A DNA stretch of 64,000 nucleotides from an uncultured Christensenella sp. (GCA_910579525.1 CAJTUK010000001.1:124001-188000); one strand, 5' to 3'; numbered from the stretch's first letter, positions 44,384-54,242 are shown. The notes: generated from the sequence alone by a model not told the origin. Translations and numbers: made by a program.

Positions 44384-45679
44384 TTATTTCCCCACACAGA
44401 ATTTTTCGAATACAGTCGAAATAATTTCTTCGGACGCGGTCTCCCCCGTGATTTCGCCCAAAGCGTCCCACGCGTCCTTTAAATCAACGGAAATCAAATC
44501 GAGAGTAAGCGTCTTTATTCCGTTTGCCGCAGACGACAGCGAAATCAACGCTTTGTTTAATGCTGAATAATGTCTTTCTTCAACTATATACGCCTTATCG
44601 AGCGCGACTTCTCCTCCGCCGTTTTGCGCCAAAAGCGTTTTGAGCTCTTCGATTCCTTCGCCCGTTTTAGCCGAAACGCATATATCGTATTTGCCGCACG
44701 GCTTGTAACAATCGCACTTGCTGAAAACGGTTATTACCTTCCCGCACGACTCTTCGTCAAACTCTTCCCGCCCGTCGGTGAGAAATAAAACAACGTCGGC
44801 AGATTTTACCGCGGCGCGGGCTCGTTCTATTCCTACGCTCTCTATTTCCCCCGCATGGTCGCGTATACCGGCGGTATCCATAAGATTAAATTTAATTCCA
44901 TCTATTTCCAACGTGCCTTCCACCACGTCGCGAGTGGTTCCCGCGATATCGGAGACTATAGCTTTATCGTAGCCCAGAAGTTTATTTAAAAGCGAACTTT
45001 TACCCGCGTTGGGCTTGCCGCACAACACTACCGTTACGCCGTTTTTTATTTTTTTTCCGCTTGAATAGCTTGCGGCAAGTTTTTGCGTTGCCCCCGTAAT
45101 ATCTTCGAGTTTTCGCGATATCGCCAACAGATCGGCGCCGTCGGAATCCTCTTCGGGATAATCGATTTCCACCGCGGTCATCGCGAGAACGTCTTTAAGG
45201 CTATCCTGTATTTCTTTTACTTTACGGGCAAGTTTTTCGGAGTACATCATAGAGCCCGCTCGCACAAGAGCAAGACTTTCCGCATTAATCATATCTATCA
45301 TACCTTCCGCAGAAGAAAGCGAAAGTTTTCCGTTCAAAAACGCACGGCGCGTAAATTCGCCCTTTTCGGCAAGACGCGCGCCCAGTGAGAGTGTTTTTTT
45401 GAGAATACCGCGAGCAATCTGAACGCCGCCGTGACAATGAAACTCCACGACGTCTTCACCAGTAAAGGAGCGCGGCGCTTTAAAATAGACGAAAAAGCCG
45501 TAATCCGTAAATCCGTCTCCCTCTATATTGCCCGCGTACATTCTGCCGGGCTGAATTTCGCTTTTAAGCGGCGAAAACATAGATTCGGCTATTTTTAAAG
45601 CGTTTCCCCCGCTCAATCTTATTACGGCTACCCCGCCCGTTCCCGAAGCGGTAGCTACCGCCGAAATACAATCGTACAT
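44384..45679 (-). CDS. mnmE: tRNA modification GTPase MnmE
   Basis: A 431-residue enzyme that with MnmG adds the carboxymethylaminomethyl group to U34 of certain tRNAs. The N-terminal folate-binding domain (ATASGTGGVAVIRLSG, EFHCHGG), the central helical domain, and the inserted G domain with GKPNAGKSSL (G1), DIAGTTRD (G2) and DTAGIR (G3) are visible; the C-terminus ends in the conserved FCVGK, whose Cys is functionally important. Length is slightly below the usual 450-460. No mnmG is seen beside it. Confidence 0.96.
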   Translation of the reverse strand: MYDCISAVATASGTGGVAVIRLSGGNALKIAESMFSPLKSEIQPGRMYAGNIEGDGFTDYGFFVYFKAPRSFTGEDVVEFHCHGGVQIARGILKKTLSLGARLAEKGEFTRRAFLNGKLSLSSAEGMIDMINAESLALVRAGSMMYSEKLARKVKEIQDSLKDVLAMTAVEIDYPEEDSDGADLLAISRKLEDITGATQKLAASYSSGKKIKNGVTVVLCGKPNAGKSSLLNKLLGYDKAIVSDIAGTTRDVVEGTLEIDGIKFNLMDTAGIRDHAGEIESVGIERARAAVKSADVVLFLTDGREEFDEESCGKVITVFSKCDCYKPCGKYDICVSAKTGEGIEELKTLLAQNGGGEVALDKAYIVEERHYSALNKALISLSSAANGIKTLTLDLISVDLKDAWDALGEITGETASEEIISTVFEKFCVGK

Positions 45680-45751
45680 AATTGCCTCAAAGGTATAAAT
45701 TCAGCTTATATGCTTTTTAAAAAATTATAACACCGAACGCGCGTTTTGTAA

Positions 45752-45782
45752 AGAAAAAAGAGTACTTTTATAAGTACTCTTT
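45752..45782 (-). terminator. terminator after the 293-residue membrane protein gene
   Basis: Hairpin AAAGAGTACTT / AAGTACTCTTT (45757-45767, 45772-45782) with T6 on the minus strand. Confidence 0.85.
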
Positions 45783-45801
45783 ATATTCCAAAAATTAGAA
45801 A

Positions 45802-46683
45802 TCAATTCTGAAAAGGATCGTCGCCGCCATCCTGTCCCAATCCCGAAAAAGGATCGTCTGGTGAAGACGCGCCGGTTTGATTATTTTGCCCGACGTTAGA
45901 AGTTTGACCGCCGAACTCTCCGCCGTACGGGTCGCCGCCGTAACCGCCGCGCGAATAGGGATTTTGATTGTAAGGATTGCTTTCGAAATTCTGACGGGCG
46001 TACTGCTGATACATTTTATACTGCCGCTCCTGCTCTTTGCGTATAAAATCGCGGTAATTCATGCCCTTGTTGTTGCGGAGGATAAAAATAAGTATGCCCT
46101 GAACGGGGAACAACACGCTGGTAATAGTAAAAAGAAAGTAGCGCCTTGCCGCAAAGGTCTGGAAAAACGCCGAAAGTATAAACACCTGCAAAACAAGGAA
46201 AGCTAGATCTACCCAGGTAAGAATATATTTATTGAGGCACTCGAAGCACCATGCCGCCCAATAAAGGTCGGGCGTGAGGTTAACGAGTCTGTATTCTATA
46301 TTCTGAATACCGTACATCCCCTCTACCACCACATCTTCAACGCACCCCGCGTATAACAGTTTGAACTGCGCTACGTACAAAACTGTATATCCTGCAAAAA
46401 GCAACGCTTCCAGTATAGCTGCTGCCAAAGCGAAATAGCGGGTGTCTACGCTTTTGAAAGTGCGGTTCTTTTGAGCGCAAACGCCGATATAGTACGTATT
46501 TAAGAAAGGCACGAACGCCATCCATCTGTTTTTATAACCCTCGTGACCGGCTATAACGTACAGCCCTGCCGACTGAAACACAAAAACAATCAAAAAGCAT
46601 ATGCCGCCGACTATAAACGGCACGTACCATGTGTTTGTATTAACGAACTGAAAAGCTATTGAAGCGTATTCGAAAAAATCCAT
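45802..46683 (-). CDS. unknown polytopic membrane protein with disordered tail
   Basis: A 293-residue protein not assigned to a family. It has about five hydrophobic segments in residues 1-210 and a polar C-terminus of about 80 residues rich in Gly, Asn, Gln and Tyr, containing NPY and two DPF motifs (SNPYNQNPYSRGGYGGDPYG, and DPF near the end). The GYKNRWMAFVPFLNTYYIGV stretch resembles the short conserved motif of DUF5684-like membrane proteins. It has an AGGGACG ribosome binding site and a terminator, and stands alone between mnmE and truA. Confidence 0.75.
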   Translation of the reverse strand: MDFFEYASIAFQFVNTNTWYVPFIVGGICFLIVFVFQSAGLYVIAGHEGYKNRWMAFVPFLNTYYIGVCAQKNRTFKSVDTRYFALAAAILEALLFAGYTVLYVAQFKLLYAGCVEDVVVEGMYGIQNIEYRLVNLTPDLYWAAWCFECLNKYILTWVDLAFLVLQVFILSAFFQTFAARRYFLFTITSVLFPVQGILIFILRNNKGMNYRDFIRKEQERQYKMYQQYARQNFESNPYNQNPYSRGGYGGDPYGGEFGGQTSNVGQNNQTGASSPDDPFSGLGQDGGDDPFQN

Positions 46684-46781
46684 ATTCGTCCCTTTTCCCC
46701 TTTATCAATATATAAATTATATATGTGTAAGTTGATTAAAATAAAATCGCTTTGTGAAAACTGCAAGAAATTACGCCAAAA

Positions 46782-47543
46782 CTATACAAACAGTAATTCG
46801 TCGTAATCCACACTTTCAAGCGTAAGCCCCTTCGCCGGCAACGTTCTACCGACAGATTCCCTATCTCCTTCAAAAAGCGATTTTTCTATATCTTCGCGGG
46901 TGAGAGAACCTTCGGCATAGTTAAGCATTGTTCCCGCCATTGTGCGCACCATATTGTACAAAAATCCCGCGCCGCACACGCTGATTTCGACTTGGGTATT
47001 ATCCGTTTGAACCTGCGAAGTTACCTGCACGGAATAAACTTTGCGTACAGTGGTTTTTACTTGCGAACCGCTTTTACAATAGGCCTTAAAATCGTGTTCG
47101 CCCTCAAATGCCCCCGATATATCATTGAGTTTAGTTATATCGACGGGGGTTTTTATCCACAGCGCGTATCTGTCTTTTAAAGGGTTGCGACGGGGCGAAA
47201 GATAAACGCGGTAACAATAAGTCTTTTTTTTCGCGCTTCTGTTTGCGTCGAATTTTGCGGGAGCCTGCGCCGATTTTATAACGGCGATATCCTCCGGCAA
47301 TTTCGCGTTTAAAACGTCGGCTATCTTGTCTGCGGGAATTGTAGTATCCGCGTCGAAATGACAAATTTGTCCCGCGGCATGTACTCCGCTGTCCGTGCGC
47401 CCGCTCGCCGTTACCGAAGTCTTTTTCCCAAACGTTTCAAAGCAGGCTTCTTCGAGTTTTTGCTGAACGGTTACAGTGTTTTTTTGTATTTGCCAACCGC
47501 CGTACTCAGTGCCGTCGTAAGCGATTTTTATGACGTATCTCAT
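46782..47543 (-). CDS. truA: tRNA pseudouridine(38-40) synthase
   Basis: A 253-residue TruA that isomerises uridines 38-40 in the anticodon arm. The catalytic Asp51 lies in ASGRTDSGVHA, with YDGTEYGGWQIQ at the start, YRVYLSPRRNPLKDRYA in the middle and GAGFLYNMVRTMAGT near the end. The frame is open to 48098 inside ecfT, but the ATG at 47543, overlapping the ecfT stop by four bases, matches the family N-terminus. The ecfA-ecfT-truA order is conserved in Bacillota. Confidence 0.96.
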   Translation of the reverse strand: MRYVIKIAYDGTEYGGWQIQKNTVTVQQKLEEACFETFGKKTSVTASGRTDSGVHAAGQICHFDADTTIPADKIADVLNAKLPEDIAVIKSAQAPAKFDANRSAKKKTYCYRVYLSPRRNPLKDRYALWIKTPVDITKLNDISGAFEGEHDFKAYCKSGSQVKTTVRKVYSVQVTSQVQTDNTQVEISVCGAGFLYNMVRTMAGTMLNYAEGSLTREDIEKSLFEGDRESVGRTLPAKGLTLESVDYDELLFV

Positions 47544-48385
47544 CTTATTTTTATATACTCGGCTACCAGCGGCCAGATATCGACGGCGTATATATTGAAT
47601 AATACCACTCCCGCGATAAGCATAGCCAAAGCTATCAAAGTTACGAGATCGCGCCAGCCGAATTTTAATTTTTTGTATTTCGTCCTCGTTTTGGAACCCG
47701 AATAACATCTTGCGTCCATTGCGTCGCCGAGTTCGTCCGCACGCCTGAAAGCACTTATTAAAAGAGGAATCAAAATCGGAATTATCGCTTTTATCCTTTT
47801 GAAAATATTTCCGCTTTCGAAATCCGCGCCTCTTGCCTTTTGAGCGGAGATTATACGGTTTGTTTCGTCTATTAAAGTGGGAATAAAACGAAGAGCTATA
47901 GACATAATGAGCGCGAGCTCGTGCACGGGGAATTTTATATAAGTCAACGGTTTTAAAAGGCTTTCTATTCCGTCGGTGAGCGATACGGGCGTAGTGGTAA
48001 GAGTCAAAACCGAGGAAGCCATTACCAAAAAGAAAAGCCTTAATACGAAAAAGACGGTGAACACTATCCCCTCGGCGTAAATATGAATAATCCACCACTC
48101 CGCTAAAAGATGCTCTCCCTTCTGGAAAAACAAATTTAGAACGGCGGTAAAGACGAGAATGAACATTACGCCTTTAACCGAACGCAACACGCTTTTGAAA
48201 GGCACGCGCGAAAGAGCTATAGCCAACGCTATCAAAAGCGCGACCGCAAACAGCGAATAGAAATTATCCGCCACAAACAACAGAACTATAAACGCGATAA
48301 GCGCGAGAATTTTCAGGCGCGGGTCGAGCCTGTGAACGAACGACTGCGCGGGGTAATATTGACCGAAAGTTACGTCGTTAAGCAT
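47540..48385 (-). CDS. ecfT: energy-coupling factor transporter transmembrane protein EcfT
   Basis: A 281-residue EcfT, the scaffold that couples the ATPases to many vitamin-binding S components. It has about five to six hydrophobic segments and the two coupling-helix signatures with Ala-Arg-Gly: AQKARGADFESG near 185-196 and the later DARCYSGSKTRTKY. The N-terminus TFGQYYPAQSFVHRLDPRLK is characteristic. It overlaps the fused EcfA gene by eight bases and truA by four. Confidence 0.95.
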   Translation of the reverse strand: MLNDVTFGQYYPAQSFVHRLDPRLKILALIAFIVLLFVADNFYSLFAVALLIALAIALSRVPFKSVLRSVKGVMFILVFTAVLNLFFQKGEHLLAEWWIIHIYAEGIVFTVFFVLRLFFLVMASSVLTLTTTPVSLTDGIESLLKPLTYIKFPVHELALIMSIALRFIPTLIDETNRIISAQKARGADFESGNIFKRIKAIIPILIPLLISAFRRADELGDAMDARCYSGSKTRTKYKKLKFGWRDLVTLIALAMLIAGVVLFNIYAVDIWPLVAEYIKIR

Positions 48386-50201
48386 TGTCGCCTCCCGCGT
48401 AAACTTCGCAAACCTTTACGGCAAAATCTTCCGCAGTTAGATTACTTTTTATAATAATACCTTTTTCAGCAAGCCCGCGCTCGATTTTTGCGGTCAGCGG
48501 GATATCGAGGCCCAACGCTTCCAGCTCGTCCGCACGGCTGAAAATTTGAGCCGGCGTTCCGCAAGCAAATACTTTACCTTCTGAAATAACGCACGCTTTC
48601 GTGCAGTTATCCGCCACCTCGTCCATATCGTGAGAAACTATTATTACGGTTTTACACCACTCGCGGTGGAGCTTATGCAAAAGTTCCATAATCTCGTTTT
48701 TACCCTTGGGATCGAGACCTGCCGCGGGCTCGTCCAAAATAAGAACGCTGGGTTTAGTGACTATTACACCCGCGATTGCAACGCGCCTCTTCTGACCGCC
48801 CGACAAATCGAAGGGCGATTTGTCCTTTACTTCCTCGTAATTGAGACCGACTATTTCGAGACTGCTTTTAACCGCGCTTTCCACCTCTTCGGCGGAGAGC
48901 TTTTTATTGAAATTTTTAAGTCCGAACGCAACGTCGGCAAAAACGCTTTCGGCAAACAGCTGATATTCGGGATACTGGAACACCATTCCCACGCTTGCAC
49001 GCAGAGATTTAAAATCGCATTTTTTAGAGCTTAAATCAAATTGCCCCACGGATATAGTGGGATAAACGGGCGGAGGACAACCCTTTTTAGTTCTCTTTTT
49101 TCTGAATTTCTTTTCCGCCGTGGGCAACTTGATAAGAGCGTTGAGATGCTGAACGAGCGTTGATTTCCCGCTGCCTGTATGACCTATAACCCCGAAAAAC
49201 TCGCCTTCTTCTATTAGGAGATTTATTCCGTTTAACGCTTTGGAAGCAAACGGCGATTTTTTTGAATAAGTGTATGATAAATCTTTAATTTCAATATCCC
49301 ATTCGCCCGAAAAGCCGACAAAAACGGGTTCGCATTTTAAAGATTGCCCCTTATATATGCCTTTGTTTTCAAAGTTTTTTAAAATTTCCGCGGAGAGTTC
49401 TTCAGGGTGCAAAACATTGTTTATCTGCATTCCGCCTGCACGCAAAGTATCCGATATAACGCTTATTCTGGGGAGCGAAAGATTGAAAGTTTCAAGCTCT
49501 TCGCCGTTTTCGAATATCGCTTCGGGCGAACCGGAAAGAACTATTTCACCCTTGTTCATAACCACCGTTCTGTCCGCAAGCAGCGCTTCTTCCATAAAGT
49601 GGGTTATGAGAATAATAGTCATGCCCTCTTCTTCGTTAAGGCGTTTTACGACGTTGATAACTTCGCGCCTGCCTTTGGGGTCGAGCATGGCGGTAGACTC
49701 GTCCAGAATGAGAACGTCTGGACGGATTGCAAGCACGCCGGCCACGGCTATGCGCTGCTTTTGTCCGCCGGAAAGCCTAGAAGGCGTTGCCGTGCGGTAC
49801 TTTTCCATACCCACGGCGTTTAAAGCCCAGTCTATACGTCTGCCGATTTCTTCGCGCTCGATTCCTATGTTTTCGGGGCCGAAAGCCACGTCGTCTTCAA
49901 CAATAGAGGCAACCATCTGGTTGTCGGGATTCTGAAAAACTATCCCGACGCGTTTTCTTATTTCTATCGCGTTTTTGCACTCGGCTACGTCCATGCCGAA
50001 CACTGTTATTTTTCCTTCGTCCGCTTCCAAAAGTCCGTTTATAAGGCGCGCCAAAGTGGATTTGCCGCTGCCGTTATGACCGATAACGGACACGAACTCG
50101 CCCCGTTTTACGCTGAACGAAACGCCGTTAAGCGCCGGAGCGGAGCTTTCGGAGTAAGAAAATTTAACGTTTTTGCACTCTATAATAAACTCTTCGGACA
50201 T
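48378..50201 (-). CDS. fused energy-coupling factor ATPase (EcfA1-EcfA2 in one chain)
   Basis: A 607-residue protein with two complete ABC ATPase domains, where Bacillota normally have separate ecfA1 and ecfA2. Domain 1: GHNGSGKSTLARLINGL, FQNPDNQMV, LSGGQKQRIAVAG and LDESTAMLDP. Domain 2 (from about 305): GHTGSGKSTLVQHLNAL, FQYPEYQLF, LSGGQKRRVAIAG and LDEPAAGLDP. The Q-loop neighbours match EcfA1 and EcfA2 respectively, so this is a head-to-tail fusion. Domain 2 has a Lys/Arg-rich insert (KKFRKKRTKKGCPPP) after the Walker A helix. ATG at 50201 is preferred to the in-frame TTG at 50213; the ribosome binding site is poor. Confidence 0.95.
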   Translation of the reverse strand: MSEEFIIECKNVKFSYSESSAPALNGVSFSVKRGEFVSVIGHNGSGKSTLARLINGLLEADEGKITVFGMDVAECKNAIEIRKRVGIVFQNPDNQMVASIVEDDVAFGPENIGIEREEIGRRIDWALNAVGMEKYRTATPSRLSGGQKQRIAVAGVLAIRPDVLILDESTAMLDPKGRREVINVVKRLNEEEGMTIILITHFMEEALLADRTVVMNKGEIVLSGSPEAIFENGEELETFNLSLPRISVISDTLRAGGMQINNVLHPEELSAEILKNFENKGIYKGQSLKCEPVFVGFSGEWDIEIKDLSYTYSKKSPFASKALNGINLLIEEGEFFGVIGHTGSGKSTLVQHLNALIKLPTAEKKFRKKRTKKGCPPPVYPTISVGQFDLSSKKCDFKSLRASVGMVFQYPEYQLFAESVFADVAFGLKNFNKKLSAEEVESAVKSSLEIVGLNYEEVKDKSPFDLSGGQKRRVAIAGVIVTKPSVLILDEPAAGLDPKGKNEIMELLHKLHREWCKTVIIVSHDMDEVADNCTKACVISEGKVFACGTPAQIFSRADELEALGLDIPLTAKIERGLAEKGIIIKSNLTAEDFAVKVCEVYAGGDNA

Positions 50202-50232
50202 ATTTACACGCAATTAAAATTATTCATTTTAG

Positions 50233-50261
50233 AGTATAACAAAAAAAGGTGGTTTTTACAA
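50233..50261 (-). promoter_or_regulatory. sigma-A type promoter of the ecf-truA unit
   Basis: On the minus strand TTGTAA (50256-50261), 17-base spacer, TATACT (50233-50238), about 30 bases before the ecfA start. Confidence 0.7.
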
Positions 50262-50314
50262 CAAATTACGGGCTTTTTTATATGAATTTTTTGTGACAAA
50301 ATCGGCGGCGGATA

Positions 50315-50343
50315 TTGACAATAAGGCGGCTTTATATTATAAT
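50315..50343 (+). promoter_or_regulatory. sigma-A type promoter of nifJ
   Basis: Perfect TTGACA (50315-50320) and TATAAT (50338-50343) with a 17-base spacer; a strong promoter suited to an abundant metabolic enzyme. Confidence 0.9.
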
Positions 50344-50407
50344 ATTGAAAGTGCGGACAACCCGCACCCACTTAAAACAGAAATTTATATCAATCGGAGG
50401 TTTCTTG

Positions 50408-53400
50408 ATGAAAAAATTGACAATCGACGGCAATACCGCCGCGAGTCACGTTGCGTATGCCTTTTCGGAGGTAGCGGCAATTTACCCCATCACTCCCTCT
50501 TCCCCTATGGCGGAAGTCGCCGACGAATGGGCTACCGCGGGAAGGACAAACATGTGGGGTCAGAAAGTTAAGATTGCTGAAATGCAGTCTGAAGGCGGAG
50601 CTGCGGGCGCCGTTCACGGTTCGCTTTGCGCGGGCGCTTTGACGAGCACTTACACCGCTTCGCAGGGACTTTTGCTGATGATCCCCAACATGTATAAAAT
50701 TTCGGGCGAACTTATGCCTATGGTTATGCATGTTTCGGCTCGCGCTCTTGCGGCTCACTCTCTGAACATTTTCGGCGACCATGCCGACGTTATGGCTTGC
50801 CGCCAGACGGGCTTTGCGATGCTTTGCGACGGCTCCGTTCAGGAAGTTATGGATCTTGCGCTTGTTGCGCACCTTTCCACGCTCCGTTCGAGAGTTCCTT
50901 TCATCAACTTCTTCGACGGATTCAGAACCAGCCACGAAGTTGCTAAAATAGACGTTTGGGACGACGCCGACAATTACGCCGAGATCCGCGCCATTTGCGA
51001 AGAAGCAGGCATAGCCGCCGATGTTGCGGACTTTAAATCGCGTTCGCTTAACCCCGAGCACCCCATACAGAAGGGCACCGCGCAAAACGGCGACACTTAC
51101 TTCCAGAACAGAGAAACGGCTAACGGATATTACGCGGCTACCCCCGCGATAGTTCAGCAGATGATGGACCTCGTATCCAAAAAGTGCGGAAGAAATTATC
51201 ACCTGTTCGACTATGTGGGCGCAAAAGACGCTAAAGAAGTTATCGTCTGCATGGGTTCGGGCTGCGAAACCATAGAAGAATCCATAAACAAGCTCAACGC
51301 GCAAGGCAAAAAATACGGACTTGTAAAAGTACGCCTTTACCGCCCCTTCGTTGCGGACGCATTTGTTGCGGCGCTGCCCAAAACCGTTAAAAAGATTGCG
51401 GTTCTCGACAGAACGAAAGAGCCCGGCTCGCTCGGCGAACCTCTTTACCTCGACGTGTGCTCGGCGCTTATGGAAAAGGGCGTAACGAAGGTTCAGGTAG
51501 TAGGCGGAAGATACGGACTTGGTTCGAAAGAGTTCACCCCCTCTATGGTACTTGCCGTTTATAAAAACCTTGAGGCGAAAGAATCCAAAAATCACTTCAC
51601 TATAGGAATTTACGAGGACGTTACAAATTCGTCTTTGGACTTCTCGGAAAAATTCGACGCCGCCCCCGCCGGCTCGACGAGCTGCAAATTCTACGGCCTC
51701 GGTTCCGACGGTACGGTAGGCGCGAACAAGAACTCCATTAAAATTATAGGCGACCACACCGAAAAGCACGCGCAGGCATACTTCTTCTACGACAGTAAGA
51801 AGTCGGGCGGTATCACCGTTTCACACCTCCGTTTCGGCGACACTCCTATTCAGTCCGAATATCTGATTGACAGCGCTGACTTCGTTCAGTGTTCCAATCC
51901 CTCTTACGTTACCCGCTACGATATGACGGGCGATATAAAGACGGGCGGCACCTTCCTTATAAACACCGACGCCACTTCCGTGGAAGCGCTGGAAGAATTC
52001 CTCCCTGCGAAAGTTAAACAGGATATTGCAAAAAAGAAAATCAACCTTTACGTTATAGACGCTATATCCATTGCGGGAAAACTCGGGCTTAAAGGCAGAA
52101 CGAACACTATTTTGCAGTCGGCATTCTTTAAAGTCAATCCCCAGATTATGCCCTACGACAAAGCCGTAGAATATATGAAGTATATGGCTAAAAAGTCGTT
52201 CGGCAGAAAGGGCGACGCAATAGTTCAGATGAACTACGACGCGATTGATTCCGCAAAGGACAACCTTATAAAAATAGACGTTCCCGCAAGTTGGGCTAAC
52301 GCAACTACGGGCGCAGAAATGGTGAAAGGTCACGCAGACAAGTATTATCAGGAAATTATAAAGCCCATTCTCTACCTCAAAGGCGACGAGCTTAAATCTT
52401 CGCAATTTAACGCCGACGGACACGTTCCTACGGGCACGACGAAGTTCGAAAAGCGCGGAGTTGCCGTTCTTGTTCCCGAAATCGATATGGATAAATGTAT
52501 CCAGTGCGGAACTTGCTCGTTTGTTTGCCCGCACGCATGTTTGAGACCCGCGCTCGTTAAGAGCGGCGAAGCTAAACCCGATACGCTTATTTTAAAACCT
52601 GCAACCGGTTTACCCGGCTACGAATACAAGATGCAGGTTTCCCCCCTTGACTGTATGGGTTGCGGCGTATGCGCAACTGTATGCCCCGTTAAAGACGGCG
52701 GAGCTATTAAGATGATCCCTCTTGCCGAATCGCTTGAAAAGGGCGAAGCGGAAAATTGGGAATACACCGTTGACCTCCCCGAAGCCGACACTTCCAAATT
52801 CAAGAAAACTACCGTTAAAGGCTGTCAGTTTGCCACCCCTCTCTTCGAGTTCTCCGGCGCGTGCGCAGGTTGCGGCGAAACACCTTACGTTAAGGTAATA
52901 ACCCAGCTCTTCGGCGAAGATATGGTTATTGCAAACGCAACGGGTTGCTCGTCGATTTACGGCGGTTCTTCCCCCACGTGCCCATACACCACCAACAAAC
53001 AGGGCCGCGGACCCGCATGGGCTAACTCCTTGTTCGAGGACAATGCGGAATTCGGTTACGGAATGAACCTTGCGTATACCGCGAGAAGAAACGCTATAAA
53101 GAGCAAGGTTGAAAAACTTGCCGAAATGTGGAAGGGCGATAAGACCGTTGCAGATTATCTTGCATCGTTCGACGACAGAGAAGGCTCTAAAAAGACGGGT
53201 GCTGCTCTTGTTGAAGCGCTTGAAAAATGCGCAAACTGCGGCTGTGAATGCGACGCGCTCGTTAAAGAAATTCTTGCCGACAAAGACTGCCTTGCGAAGA
53301 AATCCGTATGGATTTTCGGCGGCGACGGTTGGGCATACGATATAGGTTACGGCGGACTTGACCACGTTCTTGCTTCGGGCGAGGACGTAAACGTTCTCGT

Positions 53401-53932
53401 ACTCGACACCGAAGTTTATTCCAACACCGGCGGTCAGGCTTCGAAATCCACCAACATAGGCGCGGTTGCGAAGTTTGCTTCGGCAGGAAAGAGAGTAAAG
53501 AAAAAGGATTTGGGAATGATTGCAAAGAGCTACGGCTATGTTTACGTTGCTCAATGCGCTATGGGCTCCAACCCCGCACAGTTCCTTAAAGCTATTTCCG
53601 AGGCGGAAGCTTATCACGGACCTTCGATTATTATCTGCTACGCTCCTTGCATCAACCACGGCATAAACATGACCAAGAGTCAGCTTGAAGAAAAGGCCGC
53701 AGTTGATTGCGGATACTGGCCGCTTTACAGATACAACCCCGACGGCGAAGTGTTCACCCTCGATTCTAAAGACCCGACTGGCGACTATCAAGCGTTCCTT
53801 GCAGGCGAAACCAGATACGCTTCGCTTGTAAAAACGCAGGGCGCCGAAGTTGCCGGCGAACTGTTCAAGCAGACAGAAGAATCGGCAAAAGCAAGACTTG
53901 CAGGCTACAAAAAACTTGCCGGTAAAGAATAA
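50408..53932 (+). CDS. nifJ: pyruvate:ferredoxin (flavodoxin) oxidoreductase
   Basis: A single-chain PFOR of 1174 residues that oxidises pyruvate to acetyl-CoA and CO2 and reduces ferredoxin, the main pyruvate exit of anaerobes. Domain I begins GNTAASHVAYAFSEVAAIYP; after the CoA-binding and beta-barrel domains comes the two-[4Fe-4S] ferredoxin domain (CIQCGTCSFVCPHAC and CMGCGVCATVCP near 700-760), the proximal-cluster cysteines (CAGCGETPY) and the TPP domain with ATGCSSIYGGSSPTCPYT and GGDGWAYDIGYGG. CGGAGG lies seven bases before the ATG at 50408; upstream in-frame codons lack homology and overlap the promoter. Codon use is strongly biased, as in highly expressed genes. Confidence 0.98.
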   Translation: MKKLTIDGNTAASHVAYAFSEVAAIYPITPSSPMAEVADEWATAGRTNMWGQKVKIAEMQSEGGAAGAVHGSLCAGALTSTYTASQGLLLMIPNMYKISGELMPMVMHVSARALAAHSLNIFGDHADVMACRQTGFAMLCDGSVQEVMDLALVAHLSTLRSRVPFINFFDGFRTSHEVAKIDVWDDADNYAEIRAICEEAGIAADVADFKSRSLNPEHPIQKGTAQNGDTYFQNRETANGYYAATPAIVQQMMDLVSKKCGRNYHLFDYVGAKDAKEVIVCMGSGCETIEESINKLNAQGKKYGLVKVRLYRPFVADAFVAALPKTVKKIAVLDRTKEPGSLGEPLYLDVCSALMEKGVTKVQVVGGRYGLGSKEFTPSMVLAVYKNLEAKESKNHFTIGIYEDVTNSSLDFSEKFDAAPAGSTSCKFYGLGSDGTVGANKNSIKIIGDHTEKHAQAYFFYDSKKSGGITVSHLRFGDTPIQSEYLIDSADFVQCSNPSYVTRYDMTGDIKTGGTFLINTDATSVEALEEFLPAKVKQDIAKKKINLYVIDAISIAGKLGLKGRTNTILQSAFFKVNPQIMPYDKAVEYMKYMAKKSFGRKGDAIVQMNYDAIDSAKDNLIKIDVPASWANATTGAEMVKGHADKYYQEIIKPILYLKGDELKSSQFNADGHVPTGTTKFEKRGVAVLVPEIDMDKCIQCGTCSFVCPHACLRPALVKSGEAKPDTLILKPATGLPGYEYKMQVSPLDCMGCGVCATVCPVKDGGAIKMIPLAESLEKGEAENWEYTVDLPEADTSKFKKTTVKGCQFATPLFEFSGACAGCGETPYVKVITQLFGEDMVIANATGCSSIYGGSSPTCPYTTNKQGRGPAWANSLFEDNAEFGYGMNLAYTARRNAIKSKVEKLAEMWKGDKTVADYLASFDDREGSKKTGAALVEALEKCANCGCECDALVKEILADKDCLAKKSVWIFGGDGWAYDIGYGGLDHVLASGEDVNVLVLDTEVYSNTGGQASKSTNIGAVAKFASAGKRVKKKDLGMIAKSYGYVYVAQCAMGSNPAQFLKAISEAEAYHGPSIIICYAPCINHGINMTKSQLEEKAAVDCGYWPLYRYNPDGEVFTLDSKDPTGDYQAFLAGETRYASLVKTQGAEVAGELFKQTEESAKARLAGYKKLAGKE

Positions 53933-53954
53933 TCGCTTTAAACCGAATAATAGA

Positions 53955-53985
53955 AGCCCCGCAACACCGCGGGGCTTATTATTTT
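53955..53985. terminator. terminator between nifJ and the XRE gene
   Basis: Hairpin AGCCCCGC / GCGGGGCT (53955-53962, 53969-53976) with a T-rich tail on the plus strand. Confidence 0.8.
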
Positions 53986-54229
53986 ATTTCAACAATTCTT
54001 CAAATGACACTTTAAACACTTTGCTTAACGCAACTATTTCTATATCGGTAACGAAACGCTGTCCGCTTTCTATGCGCTGGACGGCGTTTTTATCTACGTC
54101 CATACCGTTCAACTGCAAGAGTTCTGCCAACGCCCTTTGCGACATTTTAGGAACGCTGTTTTTCCTCAATTCATAAACATTTCTGCCGCAAAGATTGTTT
54201 CTGCTACTATCCGCTTTATTTTTAAACAT
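53984..54229 (-). CDS. small XRE-family (Cro/CI) DNA-binding protein
   Basis: An 81-residue helix-turn-helix protein: NVYELRKNSVPKMSQRALAE (residues about 16-35), DKNAVQRIESGQRFVTDIEI, and a final helix KVFKVSFEELLK. Unusually, it contains CGRNVYELRK instead of the common GxxIxxLR start, as in several clostridial regulators. ATG at 54229 with AGG seven bases upstream is preferred to the open frame to 54262. It is divergent from a membrane-protein gene with shared repeats between them and probably controls it and itself. Confidence 0.82.
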   Translation of the reverse strand: MFKNKADSSRNNLCGRNVYELRKNSVPKMSQRALAELLQLNGMDVDKNAVQRIESGQRFVTDIEIVALSKVFKVSFEELLK

Positions 54230-54242
54230 AATTAACCTGTTT

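Noticed and set aside
47544..48098. N-terminal extension of truA
   Set aside because: It is the shadow of ecfT in another frame; TruA homology starts at 47543.
50390..51769. Long antisense frames within nifJ, also at 51821-52534 and 52610-53791
   Set aside because: They arise from the strong codon bias of nifJ and show no protein family or ribosome binding site.
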